Positions 1-11,016 of a DNA stretch of 64,000 bases are shown here, one piece after another. The translations under genes and the position numbers were made by a program. Positions within the stretch are counted from its first letter, which is position 1. Each line of letters starts with the position of its first letter. Below the pieces are notes generated by a model. It had not been told where the DNA came from. It saw only the letters and a program-made list of their open reading frames with translations, and ran no database searches. Origin of the DNA: Nematostella vectensis (lineage: Eukaryota > Cnidaria > Anthozoa > Actiniaria > Edwardsiidae); contig NC_064039.1 of the NCBI RefSeq assembly GCF_932526225.1, positions 7,005,459-7,069,458 on the forward strand, in the 5' to 3' direction.

Positions 1-3000
1 CGATTTTCCTTTGTGTACTGATGGTTGTCATCATATTTGGAAATACCCTCGTGTGCCTGGCGTTCTACAGGAATCGAAAACTCAGGACAACAACGAACTG
101 CTTTCTGTGTAGTCTTGCAGCCGCTGATATCGCAGTGGGAGTGTTTTCAGTACCGTACTGGGTTTATTTTAGACTGGGTAAGTAAGACTGTAAACCCCTT
201 TTCCCCCTTTAAAACGACGATTACATTATCTAGTTGAACAACAATTGCATACTGTGTAAAATGTTTGATTATTTTGGGAGCGAAATAAATTTTGTATGTC
301 CTCATCCAATTACACCACTGCAATATTTTTTCCGTTCAAGGCGTGTTTATATTTTCCAAAATTCAATAACTTTCTTTAATTGGTGTATGCGGTTCGTTTG
401 TGTAAAGGCAATAAGCGCGAGGCATTTAGAAGAGTGTTCATTTGTAGATTCGCGCGCATTCTATGACATAAGCAAGGACATTGATACTTTTATTGTAAAC
501 AAACTAGCATTCGTGTTGAACCAACTATAAATATATCTTTATCGAAAAGGACTTCTTCAAGGACCGCATATAGAAATGTCACTTAGTGAGCTTATTTCAT
601 TCAGTATCAGCACTCTCATTCTGCTCTTAAGTTTTTAAAGAGAACGTTTCACGATAAATTACGCTCTCAATCTCTTGTTTTAGCTCACTTTTATGTTTAT
701 CTCACTTTTATGGTATAGCTCATTTTCTATGTTTATTTATTTTATTGTTATTTAGTAACTTTACTCCTTTCAATGAATGATTATTTATGGAGGAAATAGC
801 TATCCACGCAAAAATATCACAAAGATCATAGAAATGACTAGAAGAAATAGATATAAAAAAATGAAAAAGAATAATAAACATAGAATAAAGACTTTTAAGT
901 AATGATTAAGTTAATTAGTTTTATGAACTTATTTTTATGTATCTTACAACATTGGACTAGAGGTATGCATTTTAAAATATCATCATGAGCACCCAAGAAT
1001 AGATCGATAGCACAACAAAACTCTCTAATCTCTAGCCAGTTGACGGTCTTTGGCGCTGTTATCTGCCGCATACTATCTTCAGAATGTCAGGGATTAGTAT
1101 ATCAGACCAAAGATTCCAGGCCTTCTTTGGGTACAGGGTACGGGAAGGGTGTGGTTTTGAGAGGGGGGAGGGGGGAACCCCTGTTACCCACAATGACCAC
1201 GGATTTATATGTGCTTATGGTAGCCTGTGGCTTTTGACTGGTATTGTAATTGCGGGAGTTTGGAGGTTTCGTCACGAAAAACAAAAGATAGATTCACAAT
1301 TACTTCCAAGTAACACTCGATATTTGGAGTTATTTACCCGCTACAAACACACATATATGAATCTGGCAGACAAAACATGGAAAGGAATAGATCGTCACCT
1401 AGATTAATCATAAATCCACAAGGAAGTCGGCTTCTCCAGAAGCATAATTAATCAGCGCAAAGGGAGCCTGATTAATTATGCTAGTCCTCCAAATTTCTTA
1501 TCGTTGTTTTCATCTATATTATCAAAGCATCCATAATCTAATAGAGTAACAAAAAATTAAACCTTATTTTTAAAATTACCTTTCATTTCTTGTGAAAGAT
1601 TTCTGGCTATTTCTACAGTAACTGTGTTTAGTGAAAGAGGCGCGTTGCTAAGGGGGAAGGCAGGGCGCGTACAAGACTTTTTTTTTCGTCTGTCTGCACA
1701 CCTTTCAGAGTGCAAAGCTGTTTTGCGTATAATCACAAATATTAATAATTTTAAATATTTATAACTTGATTTCGGCGTTTCTTTCTATAAAAAAAAAACT
1801 ATTTAACTCTTATACTAAACTCTAATAAATACGGTTGCTGGCTATGAGCTCAAGCCACATCCAAGTCTCGCATAAACAACGATTTAGATTGTCTTAAAAT
1901 TATTAGGAAAAACAGACCCTTAAAAACTCCCCTGCAGTATATTTGTAGTCAATTTTGTCGAATTTGATTACACTTCGGCTTATCTTTTATGGGCAGACAT
2001 TACTTCCTGGTCTACGGGGGAGCGCCCGATTGTCAATGATTTTTTGGGCCTCCTAGAAAGTATATATTTTCGTCTAGTTCGCCCTTAAATATCGGGCATT
2101 ATCTACATTGAACATTGAAAAAGCAAAACTTGGAAACTGTTTGAAAGGACAGATTTCATTTGATTGAACGATAACGCTAACGTTAACGAGTAAACATGAA
2201 TTTCATCGCTATTCACTTCACAAGAATGCAGCTAAAAGTGCAAATGAATACAACTCCTAAATTTTATAACGAAAATAAATTGAATTTCAATTTGTTTCTT
2301 TAATGTATCGCCGGTGCGGTTTTTTTTAGTTGCGCCCCCTGTTTCCTCAATCAGGCAGGCGGGTAGCGACGCTGCGTCATTAAGGAAGAAATCAACTTAG
2401 TGAAAATACACCATTGAGCTTCACTTAGCCTCGTCACTGTTAGCGGGCGCTAGTGAGGGAAGCGGGCTCACAAAAAAGTCGCACCCTATGATTGCCACGC
2501 CCATCTACGAGAAGAGACCTTTCGCATGCAGCAAAACAGTAAAATTAATAGGAATCCCACGAGGCACATATTTTTTCAGTTCTCGAACTCTGTTTCTCTG
2601 TTCAATCATTTTCGATTTTCCTTAGAGGTTCGGGTTATCCGAGTTCCACAATAACCGCCATATCCGGCTAGTTTATATAAAGGAATACTAAAAGAAGGTT
2701 GGCGGCTTCTTATTGATCATGTACGATTTGCAATTAAATAAGAAAAAGGAATTAAATGACCGCAAATACGACCGTGCACCCTTAGGCGACCCGTGTTCAA
2801 GCAAATAACGGAGATATAGAAATTTGGGGTTAGAACTTATCAACGAACCAGCCAAAGATTTGATCAAATCACGGGCAAACCAGACGAAATGTTCGTGTAT
2901 CGGATGTTATCCTTAATTTGTTTACCAAATATATTTGTAATAATGCCAGTTTCTTGAAGTTGTTGTCACAGATTGATCTGGTTCCGTCTTAGCCGTGATT

Positions 3001-4572
3001 TATAACAGTTTAGGCGATTTTCCTCTCTCGTCTCGGTTCACCTCCTCCCCACTGTAATAACATACAACAGGGTAGTAAGCTACACGCCCTGGCAAACACA
3101 TCTTCGACTCTTCGAGGAAACTTTTTTTGGCAGAAAACGGACAGCTTTTCCCTTCAAAATCCTATATGCCATAGAAGAATAGTTTCTAAGCACATCTAAT
3201 CACAAAGATGTGTTTAAAAATTATTCTTCTATGGCATACAGGATTTTGAAGGGAAAAAATAATATTCGATACACGAACATTCTGGTTTGCCCGTGATTAA
3301 ATGCGCGCTTCGCCCCAGGGATAACCAGCGCCATGAAATGTTTTTTTTATAGTTGGCGTAAACAGCATGGAGCCGTGAAATGACGATTACTTTCGTGATC
3401 CCCTCAGTTAAATATTTTTTGTGCCATTATTTTAAGAAATAATATAACTGAAGCCACATACAACGCTAACGAAAATAGAAAAATTTCAAGAACTTTCATG
3501 AGTGTAGAATACCACCCCTCCCCCAACAATCTCCCCCCCCCCCCCCCCCCCCCAACACCCTCTTATCTCCCTGGAGTTTCTCTTGTAAAAAACAAACTTA
3601 CGCAGTTATAACATAGATCCCACTGTTGATAGTGTAATCTACAGATGTACTACAGGGTACCCGAGTTGTTATACTAATATCATACTCTGTCTCGCCCCAG
3701 CCTCCCCGGTTGACCCGAATGGCATTGTGTATAGGATCTACATCACATATGACATCATCTGCGGCACGGCGTCAATCATCAACCTCGTGACCATCAGTTT
3801 GGAGCGGTGCCTTTCGGTCACGCAGCCCGCCATCCACCGCAACGTAAGCCCGCTCACTATTGGTCTGAGCATCGGGTTTGCCTGGGTCTACGCCATTGTG
3901 GTTGCGAGCCTTACTCATGTGAAGGAATCCCAGATGACGTGGTACCCCATATTCGTCAGCATAGCCAGTTTCTTCCTCCCTCTTTTCATCATCTTGGTTA
4001 ACTATCTCATGATTCACAGAGTGGCGAGAAGACGCGCGCGCGCAAGACACTTGCGCTCCCTCAAACGCGAGATTCGTATCGCGGTGACTTTGGCGGTGGT
4101 GATCATCGCGTTCATACTCACGTGGCTGCCGTTCTTCGTCATCCTGCTCTTTTCTCGGTACTGCAGCAAGTGCGAGGTCCCGTATCGGGTCATAGTACCG
4201 CTGGTCAAATGGATGCACTACAGCGGCTCCATGGTGAATCCTATTATTTACACGTACAGGAATCGAGACTTTAAGCGTGCGTTTATAAAGATTTTGTGCG
4301 GTCATCGAAAGGATATAAACCATCATAGCACAGGAAAGACACGTCAGTTCCCACTCCGCTCTAAACAAAGCAAAAACAAGGATTTATCGCATGATGGTTT
4401 TGACTCTAAGGATAGCGACAGAGTAGTCAGTTCTCCCAGGAACCACTCCATGTGCGACGAAACTCTAAATGACGATATCGGGAGCTTAGGAGGAGGATGG
4501 GTTGCCACGAATGGCCACGCCCTCTCTAAAATGAACCAGGATAAGCTGCCTATAGCAGCGATAGATAGATAA
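1..4572 (+). CDS. Class A amine-like G protein-coupled receptor, 5' end outside window
   Basis: Two exons, 1-177 and 3701-4572, join in phase 1 (donor GTAAGT at 178, acceptor CAG before 3701) and give 348 visible residues; the N-terminus lies upstream of the window. Exon 1 carries TM1 with the GN motif (IFGNTLVCLAF) and TM2 with LAAAD. Exon 2 carries TM3 with Asp in the amine-binding position (YDIICGTASI) and ERC in place of DRY, TM4 with Trp, TM5 with FFLP, a basic third loop, TM6 with TWLPF, TM7 with NPIIY, and a Ser-rich tail of about 90 residues. The family signals through G proteins at the plasma membrane; the TM3 Asp suggests a monoamine-type ligand, which is inference. Oddity: neither the usual Cys at the start of TM3 (Tyr here) nor any Cys in the TM4-TM5 loop is present, so the conserved disulfide cannot form. 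The ligand is unknown. Confidence 0.88.
178..3700 (+). other. GPCR intron, 3.5 kb
   Basis: Intron between the two receptor exons. I see no coding exon in it; short open frames around 1040-1400 have no family resemblance and poor codon character. It holds a nested palindrome (2866-3299) and a 21-base C run (3533-3553) about 150 bases before the acceptor. Confidence 0.8.
2866..3299. mobile_element. Nested inverted-repeat (foldback) element
   Basis: The outer arms 2866-2904 and 3266-3299 are reverse complements apart from a small indel, both containing the core TCACGGGCAAACCAGA. A second, longer palindrome lies inside, with arms 3144-3196 and 3206-3257 (core CCCTTCAAAATCCTAT...) around a 9-base loop. 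No coding capacity is seen. The form suggests a non-autonomous DNA transposon of foldback type; I could not define a target duplication with confidence. Confidence 0.6.
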
Positions 4573-6620
4573 TGAATACAGTTGCACCTCTATTAAGCGG
4601 ACACCTTAGGGACCGCTTCAAGGGATACAGGATTCTAGTAAAGAGCTAGACCTTGGTCAAGTGACCACAGAATTAAGGTTGCATAATAGATGGCAGCTTA
4701 AATGAGATACCATTGTATATTTATTAAAGAAATGTATATAAAAGATAGAAACGACCAAATTTCAGAGTTAATATTTAGTGGAAAATACCATGGGTGGTCG
4801 GGGTTAGAATGGAAATTATTGTAAGCAGTGTAAAAAATAGGTTTCTTTAAAGATTGCCTATCAGACCCCCTTTGTTACTGATAACGTTCAACTATATAAC
4901 TATAGTTGAACGTTCAACTATATAACTATAACTATAGTGACCGGGAAGAATGGTTCGAGTCTAAGAAAATGGTTCCAAATCCAACGGAAGTCAATCGTTC
5001 CCTCACAAACCCTTGTATTTTTCGCACAATATCGACCCAATGCCAAAGCTAACTATATGAAAAAAAAAACTTAAGAAAATCAAGCAAATAGCGGGACGAG
5101 ATCGCTTTGTCGTTTGATTGAAAGATACCACTAATTTGTATATTTTGTTAACAATGTCACAGGTACTTTAGCTGTTGTAATATATTTTCTTTCGCAAATA
5201 ATTTTTTAAACGTATAAATACGGTTTAGAATAACATAAAACGCTTTATTTGTATATTTTAAATGCAATAGCGTATTTATTTAGGATCAATGTAATGTTTT
5301 TGGTTACTTTAGTATCTCCTATTTTCCCAGAACAAATATCTTTCGTCAAGAAAAATAATCTGAAATAATACATTTACTGCATTTAAAAAAAAATTAGACA
5401 CAGAAGTTCTATGAAAACCTCATAAATACACTTCTTCTTCGCCTGAAGAAATAATAAAAAAAGCAAAACATTTTCTGCTTTCGCCCTTAAGAAACGCCCT
5501 CAAGTGTCATCTATTATATTACTCAACTAGGTAACAAATATCCGCATTTATCCTCCACAGTATATACAGTATATATAAGTCACACTGATTAAACAGGGCA
5601 ATGATATTATCCTCTTCTTCTACAAAAAACATGAAAGGCGTAAGCCGTGGGGAGTTGTTCTCCCATAATTAACAAGCCTTCCAAAAGTACAACAGATACA
5701 AGAACATCGAAAGAAGAGATTGAAAATAAATTTAAGTCTGGCTGCTTTAATTCGGATTTCTAGTTTATATTTATCTATTGCAGGGCTAAGAAGCATTAGT
5801 ATTTACTATGTCTGTTGTGTATTTCACCCATCCAACTTCAACAGCATTAACACAAATGCCTAGCTCCTTTACCTAATTCCTCTCCATGTAAGGACACAAA
5901 AATCGTTTGATGTTACAGGTACTGTGTAACATAAAATTAAGCCTTCCATTGCACGGCACTTCCCTTCCAACACATCACATGCGCACTACTGTTAGCAGGG
6001 AGGCCAAGTATGAGCAACATACGAAATTCTTAGTATTAGAAATAAACCTGATAATGTATTCTGTACAATGGAATGGAAAAGATAGATTGATAAAATGAAA
6101 TTGAATACAATTGTATGGGGATTAAAAACAATACTGCAGATTGCTGTATCTCATATTCTAGTATGTTGCACTCAATACTAAAGTTGTCTCAGTTGAATGA
6201 GCAGGCCATAGCCAGGGGCGGGGGGTGGGGGTTTGGAAGAACTCCCTTCCCCCCCCCCCCCCCCTCCCCAACTCGACTGGAAGGTCCGCTCTAATAAAGG
6301 TAAATTAAGCACCACTGCAAGCTAAGGCGAGCTACCTAAGGGAATATGGTTCGCTAAATGGGTAAAGAACCCCTCCCAGCTCAAAATCATGGTTACAAGC
6401 CTGATAAGGCATCCTGCTTGACACTGTCAAAACCACCTATCCACAAGTAACGTAAAGTCTTTCTACCTTAAAAGGTTTGAAAGCCATTTGGGAGCTCATC
6501 ATCTGGCATACAAATGTGGACAAGTAAAGCTCCTCTATTTGTGTTCTTCCTATGTTAATCATACCTCTTGGTGTGAATGACCTAATCTTCATGCAATGAA
6601 CGAAGCATTCAATTTGACAA
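4573..6620. other. Intergenic, no gene seen
   Basis: Lies between the ends of two converging genes. It includes a short perfect-looking palindrome at 4885-4912 whose half is partly repeated to 4937, several AT-rich stretches, and a 16-base C run at 6249-6264 next to a fragment (6203-6235) resembling other G-rich repeats in the window. No open frame here looks coding. Confidence 0.6.
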
Positions 6621-9600
6621 TCATGCAATGAGTGACGGGTCTTTGACGTGGTGCTTCAGGTACTTCATCATTGAAAATGACTTTACCCTTTTTGTTCCTG
6701 AAAAGAAATATTAAATGGAATAACTGCCGCATTCAAAGCAAACGAACGGTGTGATCTTACATATACAGAATATTCATAGTTGAATCTAAAATACTCTATG
6801 AATGCTGAAGATGTATCCAAGTAAAGTAAATCGCAATGCTGATTAAGCTTGTCAATGAAAACACTTTGATATTGCAGAGTATTCAAAACATTTATAAGAC
6901 AAAATGTTATACCTGCTGAACATGCACAAAAAAACTCTTATTTTGTAGGCATAACATTCAGCTTTATTAAAAGTAAAACTTACCGAAGACCTTCAATAAC
7001 TGGTCATCACAGATGTGAAATCGTTTATCTTTGGGATCCTGAAAACAGTAGAATACCTATTAAACATTAAGATTAGACACTCATCTTTAGGCCAATGACA
7101 AGTTGTTTTTATGAGTAAGTTGTTTTTGTTCGAAAATCTTTGAGTGGCCTTATTAATTATGGTGCTTTGTACATACTAACCATAAGATTTCTTTCTTTAA
7201 TGATTGCCCACATGCCTTTGACTACATCAGACCTGGACATCTAGAATAAAGTGGGTAGAGACGATTAAGTCACTGAAGTTTGTGTGATTGAGTAGTTTAG
7301 TGAAGTAGTTTATGATATAAGAATACAAAATGAGAGACATTTGTTACTTCTTTACTTACCTTGTCCTGGCCAAGTATAGCAGCCAGCTCAGGAGACAGCA
7401 CCATCAACTTGCCAAAACCTGCAGAGGAGATGTAACATCTACACTGATCTAGAAAGTTAAAAGGGTTATGTCCCCTACCCAGTCTTGGTACTAACAGTAT
7501 AAAAGGTTACATTGGTTAATAATATAGGTGTTAAAGGAGCTTCTAGGTGCCCTCCCTTCCCCCTGTGCTTAACCTGTAGATGCTAGGTAACAATTATATA
7601 TCTTTACTAATTTCCCCCTTTCCCTGTACAGCATTGTAACCTGTAGGAGAGTGGTAACATCTTACACATCATTAATGTGCTATCGCTTAGGGGTGAGAAT
7701 TGTTGTTGACCACGCCCTTAGTGCATCCCTTAGGGATGATTTTGCTGTCGACCACCCCCCCCCCAGGGAGTAAGTACAGCAAACACTGATATTAGACTAG
7801 CCAAAGTGTTTGGTTAACCAGTCTTTTCACCAAGACCCCATATTGGAAGAGGAATATGCTACCAAGGTGTGCTATACCTGTTTTCCACATATTGGAAGAG
7901 GAATATGCTACCAAGGTGTGCTATACCTGTTTTCCCCATATTGGAAGAGGAATATGCTACCAACGTGTGCTATACCTGTTTTTCCTTTTGTACCAGATGG
8001 CTCCTTCTTTTGTGGTGTTTTCTAGATCAAAAATAATAAATTATATTTCCTGAGCCATTTTAATTTTTAGTATATAAAAATCTGAAGAATTGCTAACATG
8101 AAAAAGATCTCATTATCCTCTTGCAGGTACAAGATGATTTGCTCTGCAAGTCACAGCTACAAATTAGTAAGAAAAAAACTTTCTTTGTGATGCCATGGGA
8201 TGTCCCTCCCCTACCATAATTTAATTTGTCTATCAATGGTTCAAAATCAAGTAAAACATGTTAATAATTAAGCTGTTAGCTTTCCAGCTTGTTTTCCTTA
8301 CCATAACCACTACACTACAACACACGAAAAATACCTGAGCTTTCTTGACTGATTGTTTCCTGGCTCTTAAGCCTCTTTCATTCTCATGCAGCTTCCTTGC
8401 AATTTTCTCATCATCTACATCCTGCAAAAAGCAAAATGACTAAATATAGTCTTACGAATGAAAGCAAGTACAAAATCCTAATGGTACAGGCTTTGTTTGA
8501 CAAATTATTGGGTTCATATTTGGTTAAGGCCAGCTTGCAGTTTGCTCAAAAGCGCAAGAGCATAGCTCTCTACTTTGACTGTGAATTCCTCTACACAGGT
8601 ACAGTAAGGTTTTTAAGCTAGAGGTCTAATCATTTATTTTCTACTACTTCACTGTTCATTTTTTTGTTTTGTCCCCCTGTTATAGGGGAAATAAAAGAAC
8701 CACACACTAAGAAGGCTGTTCTGTTGTGGTACCATTTCCATGAATGGAACAGTTGGTATTTAATGACAATAGACTGTGGTATGTGAAAAGGTTAGATACT
8801 TATTTAACACTGTTAGAATAAGCGCTCATAAAATCCCATAAACTGACCTCATCAGAGTCGGACTCCGGTACCTCAGCACTGCTAATAGGCTTGGACCTCT
8901 TGCTAGGTGTAGCCGGGGACTTCTTCAATACACGCTGTAGGTTGTACACGTAAGTAAAGAGACTTAGCATTGTTATGATTTCTTCTTTGGTATTTTAGGC
9001 ATGGGTATCTTTAGCATAAAAAACAAGAATGTGATGAATTAAATTACAATAAAAAAGTTAAAGCCTGCCACCAAAATTTTGCTAATTAAATGATTATTTA
9101 AGGGTTTTTTTTAGTATGATTTTTATTTCCCTTTAAATGTGTGTCCAAGAGTCTGGTTTATTAGACTGGCTTAACAGGCTTTACATGCCCCTGGTATAAA
9201 AATAAAACTATTGCTTACAAAATGAGGAACCAACCTTTTTGCTTGCTTTGTGTACTACTTTTTCAGTGTCCTGTGTGCACAATGATAAATCTTTTTAATG
9301 ACAATCCAAGAATATGAGTATTCAATAAACTGAACATTACTGTAAATCTTGTATACATTGCAAAGAGTTCAAACCGTAGACGTTTGTTAGACTATGACCT
9401 TCTGATCATCTAAAAATTTATAATGCAATATAAAAGAATGCAATTCCTGTACTTGAGAGAACCATGCAAATACATAGGCCAATGTGAACACACAAAAAAC
9501 AGCAAGAACTGACCCCTTTTTCACTTATTTCACTCTCTTCATCACTTCTCTCAGCATTGTTTTTCTCTCCTATTTTGTCTGTGTTCTCGGCTTCCTTTTC

Positions 9601-10756
9601 CTGGATAGTTTGCATTAGCAATGCATCAACCTCTTTTTTCCTGTGGTGGAGAATTTTAACTGAAGTTTTAAATCATGTAAAGGAGCATTTTATAAAAAAA
9701 AATTTGGAAGAATATGTAGCAAAACAATGTAAGACCTTCCTGTTTACTTCATCTAGTGAGTATAGTTGGATTATTGTATTAATTTAGAGGATTTGAGCAA
9801 AAGTACGGCCTGTCACAAAACGTTTTATAGAATCAAGATTTTCAACACCTAAAAAATTGACCCTCCATTCCATAAGCTCCCTAAAAATGGGATTTCAAAC
9901 AATTTCCCTGATACCAATATCTGATACCAAATATGCAACTCTTCTTTTTAACGATTCATGTTTACAAAGGAAGTTTTATTTTAGTGCTGAGTTTTATTCT
10001 CTCACTCACCCCCCCCCCCCCCCCCCCTCTTTCCCCCCGGAAAAAGAAAACAACCAAACGGAAAAATACAACAAATTTTTAAACCGTTAAAAATATAAAA
10101 ACCCTGGAACCAACCTTTTTTTTCGAGCATATAAAAGAAGCAAAGTGGAGCAATCTTTTAAATATAAGAACAGGGGGTATTTTATAGCTAATAGGCAACA
10201 CCCTATCAAAATATCTAGTGTCATTCAAACATTCCACAATAGAACACCAATCAAGGCTTGCACATACAAACAAGGTGGAAGCGTTCAAGATATAGAATAT
10301 TATTAAAAGTTCCAATACTGGATAAAGTTTAAGCACTTGTATTACTTATTTAATAAAATATTTTTAATTTGCCATAAGCAGGGTCTGTTATTTTTGTGTT
10401 TCATGAATCTCAACCATAATAATTTACTGCAATGATCTAGTACCATATCGACGATATCCCTCCTTCACGTATCAATCATTTTCTGAAAGATGTGATTGCC
10501 AGCATTACCTTTCTTTGAGGCTGACGCTAAATTTTTCTTCAAGACGGCTCCTCACGATTCGGGAAGTAAGTTCACTCAATTCCGCGTCTTGTAAAATATC
10601 TAGGGATCGGATAAACAAATTGAAATATGAGCTGAGCTCATGAAAGAATTAATAACCGAGTATTATTTGCTACATCTCAATATGACAGGTTAGGGGTTTT
10701 AACTCGCCTTTTATTGCATTTCGCAGAGTCTCTTTTGAGAGACTTTCGGCCGCCAT
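6621..10756 (-). CDS. DEK_C plus SWIB domain protein (UAF30/Spp27-like)
   Basis: Eleven exons, transcript order: 10756-10708, 10599-10509, 9640-9514, 9270-9235, 8934-8848, 8421-8335, 8021-7976, 7418-7360, 7240-7181, 7038-6984, 6697-6621 (stop TGA). All phases close, giving 257 residues. The N-terminus (about residues 8-55) is a DEK_C domain: LRNAIKDILQDAELSELTSR, then VRSRLEEKFSVSLKERKKEV. A charged Lys/Ser/Glu linker follows, and the C-terminus (about 175-252) is a SWIB/MDM2 fold: FGKLMVLSPELAAILGQDK, MWAIIKERNLMDPKDKR, ICDDQLLKVFGTKRVKSF, MMKYLKHH. Yeast proteins with this order are subunits of Pol I or RSC-type chromatin machinery; a nuclear chromatin or transcription role is inferred. The start context GCGGCC follows the ATG. 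The first intron (10600-10707) appears to use a GC donor (AAG|GCGAGT). The 12-base choice of acceptor at 10600 is settled by the DEK_C match. Confidence 0.9.
7841..7987. repeat. 49-bp tandem triplication overlapping a splice donor
   Basis: Three copies start at 7841, 7890 and 7939 with very few differences. Each contains, on the minus strand, the CAGGTATAGC donor sequence. The third copy overlaps the real end of the short exon 7976-8021 of the DEK_C-SWIB gene; the other two lie downstream in its intron. Confidence 0.85.
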
Positions 10757-11016
10757 GTTGCTTTTTGTAGCCCATGTGCGCAGAGCCCACGGCGCATACC
10801 GCTGGCAAAGCACAAGGACTGGAAGATACTAAGACATTAGTTTTGATTCGTTCGTTTACTCCACAATCCTAATAGATTCTGTAGGGGTTGTATTTCTTCA
10901 AGAACTAGTAACGTATACGATAAGTCTAGTTAACTGTTGTTGTTATTTACAATGTATATTTTCAAAGCGGAATCTTAGCCTGAGGTCTTTCACACAGGCC
11001 TATTCCAATACATCTT
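10757..11016. promoter_or_regulatory. Upstream region of the DEK_C-SWIB gene
   Basis: A 260-base spacer separates the start codon from the 29-bp minisatellite. No TATA box is obvious. The promoter is placed here only because the gene starts here, so this is inference. Confidence 0.35.

Noticed and set aside
1084..1407. 107-codon frame in the GPCR intron
   Set aside because: No resemblance to any family, overlapping frames of similar length on both strands, and it lies inside a clear intron.
3772..4368. 198-codon minus-strand frame
   Set aside because: It is the shadow of the GPCR exon on the plus strand, which has clear TM motifs.
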